Below are positions 57,862 to 64,000 of a stretch of 64,000 nt of DNA, piece after piece (position 1 is the first letter of the stretch; the number at the start of each line of letters is the position of its first letter). The notes beneath the pieces were generated by a model. That model was not told the DNA's origin, made no database searches, and worked only from the letters and a program-made list of their open reading frames with translations. Position numbers and translations under genes: made by a program. Origin of the DNA: Thermodesulfatator atlanticus DSM 21156 (lineage in GTDB: Bacteria > Desulfobacterota > Thermodesulfobacteria > Thermodesulfobacteriales > Thermodesulfatatoraceae); the NCBI RefSeq assembly GCF_000421585.1, contig NZ_ATXH01000002.1:1-64000 (forward strand), written 5' to 3'.

Positions 57862-58527
57862 ATGGAAGATTTTTTGCGTCTTGAACGGGTATCTAAGGTC
57901 TATGAACCTAACATCAAGGCCCTTGATGAGATTACTTTCTCAGTAGCCAAGGGGGAATTTGTTTTTATTACCGGGCCAAGTGGTTCAGGGAAAAGCACGC
58001 TTCTTAATCTTATTTTCCGTGCAGAAAAACCTACTTCTGGAGAAATATATTTTGAGGGAAGGCCTTTATCTAGCTTTTCGCGCAAAGAAATACCTTACCT
58101 TCGCCGTAAGATAGGCTTTGTGTTCCAGGATTTCAAACTCCTTGAAAACCGAAGTGTTTTTGAAAACATCGCCCTTTCTCTTGAAATTCAGGGAGTACCT
58201 GAGGGCGAAATAAGACACAGGGTGCTTCGACTGATAAAACGACTTGGGCTCTCTGGAAAAGAAGCCCAACCAGTAAGGCAGCTTTCTGGTGGCGAAAAAC
58301 AGCGCGTAGCCCTAGCGCGTGCGGTTATCAACCGTCCGCGGCTGCTTTTAGCGGACGAACCTACCGGAAACCTTGATGCTCGCCGTACCGAAGAAGTTAT
58401 GGAAATATTCGAAGACTTAAACGCCGAAGGCACCACTATCATTCTTGCTACCCATGATGAAGCCCTTTTTGTGGATCGCCATCGCAGGGTATTAGTCCTA
58501 GATGAAGGGAGGCTTCTTAATCCGTGA
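57862..58527 (+). CDS. ftsE: Cell-division ABC ATPase FtsE
   Basis: A 221-residue FtsE. Walker A is GPSGSGKST, the signature is LSGGEKQRVALARA, and Walker B is LLLADEPTGNLD; the Q-loop region GFVFQDFKLLENR is characteristic of FtsE. With FtsX it relays ATP hydrolysis through the inner membrane to switch on septal murein hydrolysis via EnvC. No Shine-Dalgarno sequence is seen, and the promoter lies directly upstream, so the message may be leaderless. The stop overlaps ftsX by four bases. Confidence 0.95.
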   Translation: MEDFLRLERVSKVYEPNIKALDEITFSVAKGEFVFITGPSGSGKSTLLNLIFRAEKPTSGEIYFEGRPLSSFSRKEIPYLRRKIGFVFQDFKLLENRSVFENIALSLEIQGVPEGEIRHRVLRLIKRLGLSGKEAQPVRQLSGGEKQRVALARAVINRPRLLLADEPTGNLDARRTEEVMEIFEDLNAEGTTIILATHDEALFVDRHRRVLVLDEGRLLNP

Positions 58528-59399
58528 AAAAGCTCCTTTCACGCACCATAAAAGAATTTCGTGCCGCGGCCTTTGCCTATCTTGCCTCAACCCTTGTTAT
58601 TGCGCTAGGGCTTACGGTGTTTTCCTTCTTTGGGCTTATTTATTTCAATCTGGTTCATTTTACCGAAGAAGTAGCGAAAGAGTTGGTGCTAAATGTTTAT
58701 CTTAAACCTGAGACGAATTTCACTGCGGCGCAAAATCTAATTTTTCAATTAGAAAAAAATCCGTTAGTGGCGAAAGTTTCTTTTGTTCCCCCTGAAAAAG
58801 TCCTTGAGGATCTAAAACAACTTTTCGAAGAAAAAGAGCTTCTTTCAGGGGTGGAAGCGAAGTTTTTGCCCCCTGTTCTTTTGGTTTCTTTTAAAGACCC
58901 ATTTGAGGCTGCCGGGAAACTAAAAGCACTTTCTGCTGAAATTGCGCAAAACCCCGTGGTTCTTAAGGTACAATTTGCCAAAAGCTGGTTGATGCGCCTT
59001 GCCAACATAAAGCGTTTTCTTGAAATCTTTTCCCTTTCAGGGCTTTTGTTGGTTGGCCTTGCCACCTGCTTTGTTATCGGCTTAGTGGTGAGCTTTTCGC
59101 TAGCTCAGCGCGAACGGGAACTAGAAATTCTTTCCTTGGTGGGTGCTACACCTGGTTTTATACAAGGGCCTGTTATTTTAATCGCAGCCATAGAAGGGCT
59201 TTTGGCCTCTGCCTTTGCTACCGGGCTTGTCTATACTTTAAAAATATATCTTGAAGACGCAATTAAAGGATTTTTCCCGGGCTTTTCTGGGAAGCTACTT
59301 TTTTGGAACGAAATACATCTTACGATAATCACAATCGGGGTGATCGCACTTTGCATGGCAGGATCTTATTGGGCCTCACGGCGTTATTTGCGCTACTAA
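58524..59399 (+). CDS. ftsX: Cell-division membrane protein FtsX
   Basis: A 291-residue FtsX with one N-terminal helix (AAFAYLASTLVIALGLTVFS), a periplasmic loop of about 100 residues (residues 50-165) that should bind EnvC, and three C-terminal helices including LLLVGLATCFVIGLVVSFSLA. The GTG start overlaps the ftsE stop. The end overlaps the start of the EnvC-like gene by about 50 bp. Confidence 0.92.
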   Translation: MKKLLSRTIKEFRAAAFAYLASTLVIALGLTVFSFFGLIYFNLVHFTEEVAKELVLNVYLKPETNFTAAQNLIFQLEKNPLVAKVSFVPPEKVLEDLKQLFEEKELLSGVEAKFLPPVLLVSFKDPFEAAGKLKALSAEIAQNPVVLKVQFAKSWLMRLANIKRFLEIFSLSGLLLVGLATCFVIGLVVSFSLAQRERELEILSLVGATPGFIQGPVILIAAIEGLLASAFATGLVYTLKIYLEDAIKGFFPGFSGKLLFWNEIHLTIITIGVIALCMAGSYWASRRYLRY

Positions 59400-60544
59400 T
59401 AGCGCCTTGCACCGTGGCCCTTTCCGAAAACCTGGCTCCGCAGGAACTTTCCGAAAAATCTGCTATTTTGGAAGAACTTAGCGCTAAAGAAAAAAAAATC
59501 CTTACCCAACTAGAAGACCTTGCCCAGAAAATAAACCAAAAAAATCAAGAAATAGAGCAACTGGAAGATGAAATTGCCAAAAAAGAGCTCATTCTCTACC
59601 AGTTATCCCATGATATCCGCCTACGGGAAGAAAAATTAAAAGAACTTGAAAAACGCTTTTACAAACGCCTTGAAAAACTAGCTACCATGGGAAAAGTAGG
59701 TTGGATAAATCTCATCCTATCCCCTGGGGATATTTCTTCTTTTCTGCGCAAACAGGAATACGTAAATTTGATTTTTCTACATGACCAGGAAATAGCCAAA
59801 CGCCTTCATCAAGAAAAGCTCGCCCTTGAGAGAAAAAAATCCCTTCTGCAAAAAGAGATAGAAAAACTAAACGCTCTTAAAGAAAAATACCAGGAAGATA
59901 AGCTTGTTCTGGAAAGGTTAAAAACAGAAAAACAAGCCCTTTTAGAAGAAGTCAGGCGCAATAAAAGGCTTTATGCGGAAACCCTAAGAATGCTTCAGGC
60001 TGCCTATGCTGCCATTGGCAAAATGGCAGAAGAGCTAGAAAAAACGCGCAAAGAACTTGAGGCCACCAGAAGCCGCGTTGAAGAGATCAAAAGAGAGAAA
60101 GAAGAGAACCAAAACTTTATTCCTCTTTTTGAGGCCAAAGGTTCTTTGCTGCCACCTGTTCCTGGGACTGTTATCAAATTTTACGGGTTAGAAATCGACC
60201 AAACCACCCATGAAAAGCACTTTAATAAGGGCATTACCATCGCAGCGCCTGCCATGACTCCGGTAGTGGCTCCTTTTTGCGGAAAAATTCGCAAAATTTC
60301 TTTTGTGGCCGGCCAGGGAAGCATTATTTTCTTAGATCACGGTTATAATTTCTTGTCTGTTATCGGTGGTTTGGGTAAGGTTGAAAAAGAGCTCGGAGAT
60401 TTTGTTAAAAAAGGTGAAGTCCTGGGTTATGTGGGAGAGGCCCCCTTTGGCAAAGCTCATGTTTACTACGAGTTGCGCTACAAAGGCAAACCCCTTAACC
60501 CCTTGGACTGGCTTGATACCGACAAATTAAATTTTTTACCGTGA
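59351..60544 (+). CDS. envC: EnvC-like murein hydrolase activator (coiled coil plus LytM)
   Basis: About 398 residues. A TTG at 59351 (upstream GGGGTGATC) gives a signal peptide with HGR then LLGLTALFALLIAP; another TTG at 59369 is possible. Residues about 45-250 form long coiled coils rich in Glu, Lys and Leu. The C-terminal LytM domain lacks metal ligands: the HxxxD motif reads FNKGITI and the HxH motif reads HVYYELR. A zinc-free LytM is the EnvC hallmark, meaning it activates amidases and is not itself an enzyme. It overlaps ftsX and precedes ctpA. Confidence 0.9.
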   Translation: MHGRILLGLTALFALLIAPCTVALSENLAPQELSEKSAILEELSAKEKKILTQLEDLAQKINQKNQEIEQLEDEIAKKELILYQLSHDIRLREEKLKELEKRFYKRLEKLATMGKVGWINLILSPGDISSFLRKQEYVNLIFLHDQEIAKRLHQEKLALERKKSLLQKEIEKLNALKEKYQEDKLVLERLKTEKQALLEEVRRNKRLYAETLRMLQAAYAAIGKMAEELEKTRKELEATRSRVEEIKREKEENQNFIPLFEAKGSLLPPVPGTVIKFYGLEIDQTTHEKHFNKGITIAAPAMTPVVAPFCGKIRKISFVAGQGSIIFLDHGYNFLSVIGGLGKVEKELGDFVKKGEVLGYVGEAPFGKAHVYYELRYKGKPLNPLDWLDTDKLNFLP

Positions 60545-60551
60545 GGTGCCC

Positions 60552-61934
60552 ATGAAAGAGAAAAAGGTTTTTTCAGCAGTTTTTTTGGCGATTTTAGTTG
60601 TTTTTTTACTGGGAACTTTTCTGGGGAAAACAATTCTTTCCGCATCAACCAAAAAAGACCAAAAAGATATTTACGAACAGTTACGCCTTTTTAGCCAGGT
60701 ACTAGATCTTGTAGAAAAAAGCTACGTAAAAGAACCAGACCCTCAAGAGCTTATTTACGGTGCCATTCAGGGGATGCTCTCAAACCTTGACCCCCATTCT
60801 TCTTTCCTAAAGCCCGATGATTTCAAAGAACTTGAGATTGAAACCAAGGGCTCTTTTACAGGGATCGGCATTGAGATCACCATCCGCGACGGCATACTCA
60901 CGGTGGTAGCCCCTATTGAAGGAACTCCTGCCTGGAAAGCAGGCCTTAAGCCCGGGGACAAAATCATCAAAATAAATGGTAAACCCACCAAAGGGATGAG
61001 CCTCATCGAAGCGGTTAAGCTTTTGCGTGGCCCAAAGGGCACCAAGGTCACCATCTCTATTTTGCGTGAAGGCTGGCACGAACTAAAAGAAATCACCCTG
61101 GTTAGGGATGTTATCCCCATAAAAAGTGTCAAGTACTTCACCATTGAACCTGGTTACGGATACATCCGCATAAGTAATTTTCAGGAAAAAACCCCCAAAG
61201 AACTTGTCTCAGCGCTTAAGGCCCTTGAAAAAGAAAACAAACCCATGAAAGGTCTTATCATAGACCTGCGTAACAATCCTGGCGGGCTCCTGAGCGCGGC
61301 GGTAAGGGTTGCGGACGAATTTATCGACAAGGGCCTTATTGTTTACACCAAAGGCCGTATTAAACAACAAAACATGCGCTTTGAGGCCACGCCCAATACG
61401 CGCAAACACCCCTACCCTATCGTAGTGCTGGTAAATGAAGGCAGTGCTTCGGCCTCTGAGATCGTAGCAGGTGCCCTTCAGGACCATCGCCGGGCAGTGC
61501 TGGTTGGTATGCCTACTTTTGGAAAAGGCTCAGTGCAAACTATCATTCCGCTTCCTGACGGCTCAGCGGTAAGGCTTACCACTGCCCTTTATTACACCCC
61601 AAGCGGGCGTTCTATCCAGGCCAAAGGCATTGAACCAGACATCAAAGTTCCTTTCCTTGATCCTGAATGCCTTAAAAAGGCCGAAAAAAGAAGGGCCTTG
61701 CGTGAAAAAGACCTGGCCCATCACTTTGAAAACGGAAACTTAAAGCAAGACGAAGGCACGCCTCAAGAACAGAATCAGGAAAACCAAAAATCAGAGAAAG
61801 AAAAGCAAAAGGAAAAAGAAAATTCCTGGAATGTTTCCTGGAACAAAGAAAGATTTAAGTACGACAATCAATTTCAAGAGGCGTTGCGCATTCTCAAAAG
61901 CTGGAAAATCCTAACTGAAATCAAGACCAACTAA
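60552..61934 (+). CDS. ctpA: C-terminal processing protease CtpA (S41, PDZ)
   Basis: A 460-residue periplasmic protease with an N-terminal membrane anchor (VFSAVFLAILVVFLLGTFLG), a PDZ domain (GIGIEITIRDGILTVVAPIE, AGLKPGDKIIKINGKP) and the S41 catalytic Ser-Lys pair in GSASASEIVAG and TFGKGSVQT. The C terminus is a Lys/Glu/Gln-rich linker (residues about 390-430). The ATG at 60552 follows GAGGTG; a GTG at 60546 is possible. It probably trims septal or envelope hydrolases such as those activated by EnvC. Confidence 0.93.
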   Translation: MKEKKVFSAVFLAILVVFLLGTFLGKTILSASTKKDQKDIYEQLRLFSQVLDLVEKSYVKEPDPQELIYGAIQGMLSNLDPHSSFLKPDDFKELEIETKGSFTGIGIEITIRDGILTVVAPIEGTPAWKAGLKPGDKIIKINGKPTKGMSLIEAVKLLRGPKGTKVTISILREGWHELKEITLVRDVIPIKSVKYFTIEPGYGYIRISNFQEKTPKELVSALKALEKENKPMKGLIIDLRNNPGGLLSAAVRVADEFIDKGLIVYTKGRIKQQNMRFEATPNTRKHPYPIVVLVNEGSASASEIVAGALQDHRRAVLVGMPTFGKGSVQTIIPLPDGSAVRLTTALYYTPSGRSIQAKGIEPDIKVPFLDPECLKKAEKRRALREKDLAHHFENGNLKQDEGTPQEQNQENQKSEKEKQKEKENSWNVSWNKERFKYDNQFQEALRILKSWKILTEIKTN

Positions 61935-62807
61935 TGGCCAAGAAAAAAAGGACCAAAAAGCCCGCCCCATCGGCCCTGGGGTGGGCTTTTTTATTTCTTT
62001 TGTTACTAACGGCCATTCTTGCGGCCTTATGGGTGTTAAGACCGCTAAAAACCACACGAAAGCCTATAAAACCGCCTGAAAAAACTAAGAAGATTCTTCC
62101 GATAAAAAAAGAAACGACTCATCCCAGCCCCCAAAAGGCTCCCCCTAAGAAAACTTTGCCCATGGCGTGCATTATTATTGATGACATGGGGCAAAATCCA
62201 GTACTTGAAAGGAAATTTTTTGAGCTTGGCCTGGTGCTTAACTTTTCTTTCCTGCCGAACGCCCCTTTTACCAGAAGGCTTGCCACCGAAGCCCATGCCA
62301 GAGGCTATGAAGTTTTAGTTCATCTCCCCTTACAGGCTAAAAAAGTGCATGACAAAAGCGGGGTGATAACCTTGCGCACCTCCCAGGAAGCGTTAAAAAA
62401 GCAGGTGCGCAAAATGATTGCTAAAGTCCCTTATGCCATTGGAGTCAATCATCATATGGGATCTCTTTTCACCGAGGACAAAAAACACGTACGCTGGCTG
62501 CTTGAAGAAGTAAAAGCCCTTGGGCTTTTTTATATTGACAGTCGTACCACCGCCAAGACTAAAATCCCCAAAGTAGCTGAAGAACTTGCCCTTCCCTTCG
62601 CGGAAAGGCACGTTTTCCTGGATCACAAGCGGGGGCCTCAAGCGGTATGCCAGGCCGTTAAACTTCTCATAAAAAAAGCAAGGCATTCACCCACCATTGC
62701 CATAGGGCATCCACATCGTGATACCCTGGCAGGGTTAAAAATGTGCGAAAAACTTCTGCGCGAAGAAGTAAGGCTCGTACCAATAAGTGTTTTTTTAAGG
62801 AGCGAGT

Positions 62808-62836
<29 letters not shown>
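61934..62836 (+). CDS. Divergent polysaccharide deacetylase family protein (YibQ-like)
   Basis: A 300-residue protein with an N-terminal basic patch and membrane helix (GWAFLFLLLLTAILAALW), a Pro/Lys-rich linker and a divergent deacetylase domain: ACIIIDDMGQNP, VLNFSFLPNAPFTRRLA, YEVLVHLPLQ, AIGVNHHMGSLFT, and a late IAIGHPHRDTL. YibQ genes usually follow envC/ctpA in Gram-negative genomes, as here. The ATG overlaps the ctpA stop (TAATG). The biochemical role in the envelope is not settled for the family. Confidence 0.9.

Positions 62837-64000
<1,164 letters not shown>

Overview
This 64-kb window looks like chromosome from a thermophilic, anaerobic, Gram-negative bacterium, most likely of the Desulfobacterota/Thermodesulfobacteriota type. 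I infer this from proteins rich in Lys, Glu and Arg, a TonB receptor with B12 import genes, the siroheme-dependent haem gene ahbC, anaerobic (cobalt-early) cobalamin genes, periplasmic [FeFe]-hydrogenase genes with the full HydEFG maturation set, a PEP-CTERM protein, type IV pilus retraction ATPases and an FtsEX-EnvC division operon. No rRNA, tRNA, CRISPR array or phage was seen. The species cannot be fixed from the sequence alone.

Region by region. (1) 0.4-20.4 kb is a corrinoid island: a minus-strand BtuF-BtuD-BtuC importer; divergently cbiC-cbiD-cbiET-cbiF-cbiGH; a c-di-GMP signalling gene between two copies of a mobile repeat; then a cobalamin riboswitch, a BtuB-like receptor, CbiZ and an ECF-type transporter whose membrane S component is fused to a large lipoprotein-like exported domain, ending in a beta-propeller gene. 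(2) 20.6-29.9 kb is an accessory region: a cytochrome b561 with a His/Asp/Glu-rich tail, an exported DJ-1 protein, a 1381-residue secreted esterase/beta-helix protein, a PEP-CTERM protein and an alkaline phosphatase. (3) 30.1-40.8 kb is the [FeFe]-hydrogenase island: aspA, a small unknown gene, hydG, a monomeric-type HydA with unusual losses, a cytochrome b, a Tat-exported small subunit, a peroxiredoxin and a second, canonical hydA on the minus strand, with hydE-hydF divergent. (4) 41-56 kb holds ppsA, an MFS transporter, a HipA-like kinase without a visible HipB, and a long minus-strand run: two PilT-type ATPases, a zinc-ribbon protein, galU, a PriA without helicase motifs, a ClpX-like AAA+ protein, a pseudo-receiver, ahbC, a stand-alone PurH cyclohydrolase domain and aroD. 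(5) 56.7-64 kb carries an AEC transporter and the operon ftsE-ftsX-envC-ctpA-yibQ-hisC-cmk, the last gene running off the window.

A repeat links these regions. Its full form is about 113-131 bp, has 15-bp terminal inverted repeats (GAGACCTTTGCAAAA) and surrounds a long hairpin bracketed by GGATCC. Eleven full or partial copies were found. One supplies the last 26 codons of the hydrogenase cytochrome b gene.

The observations I rate highest are: the [FeFe]-hydrogenase at 33304-35250, whose L1 motif reads TSCSPGW and whose N-terminal Fe-S domain has lost its cysteines; the PriA homologue with every helicase motif erased; the AAA+/pseudo-receiver pair; the cobalamin riboswitch with a readable Shine-Dalgarno sequestering hairpin; the ECF S component fused to an exported domain; and the hairpin MITE family.
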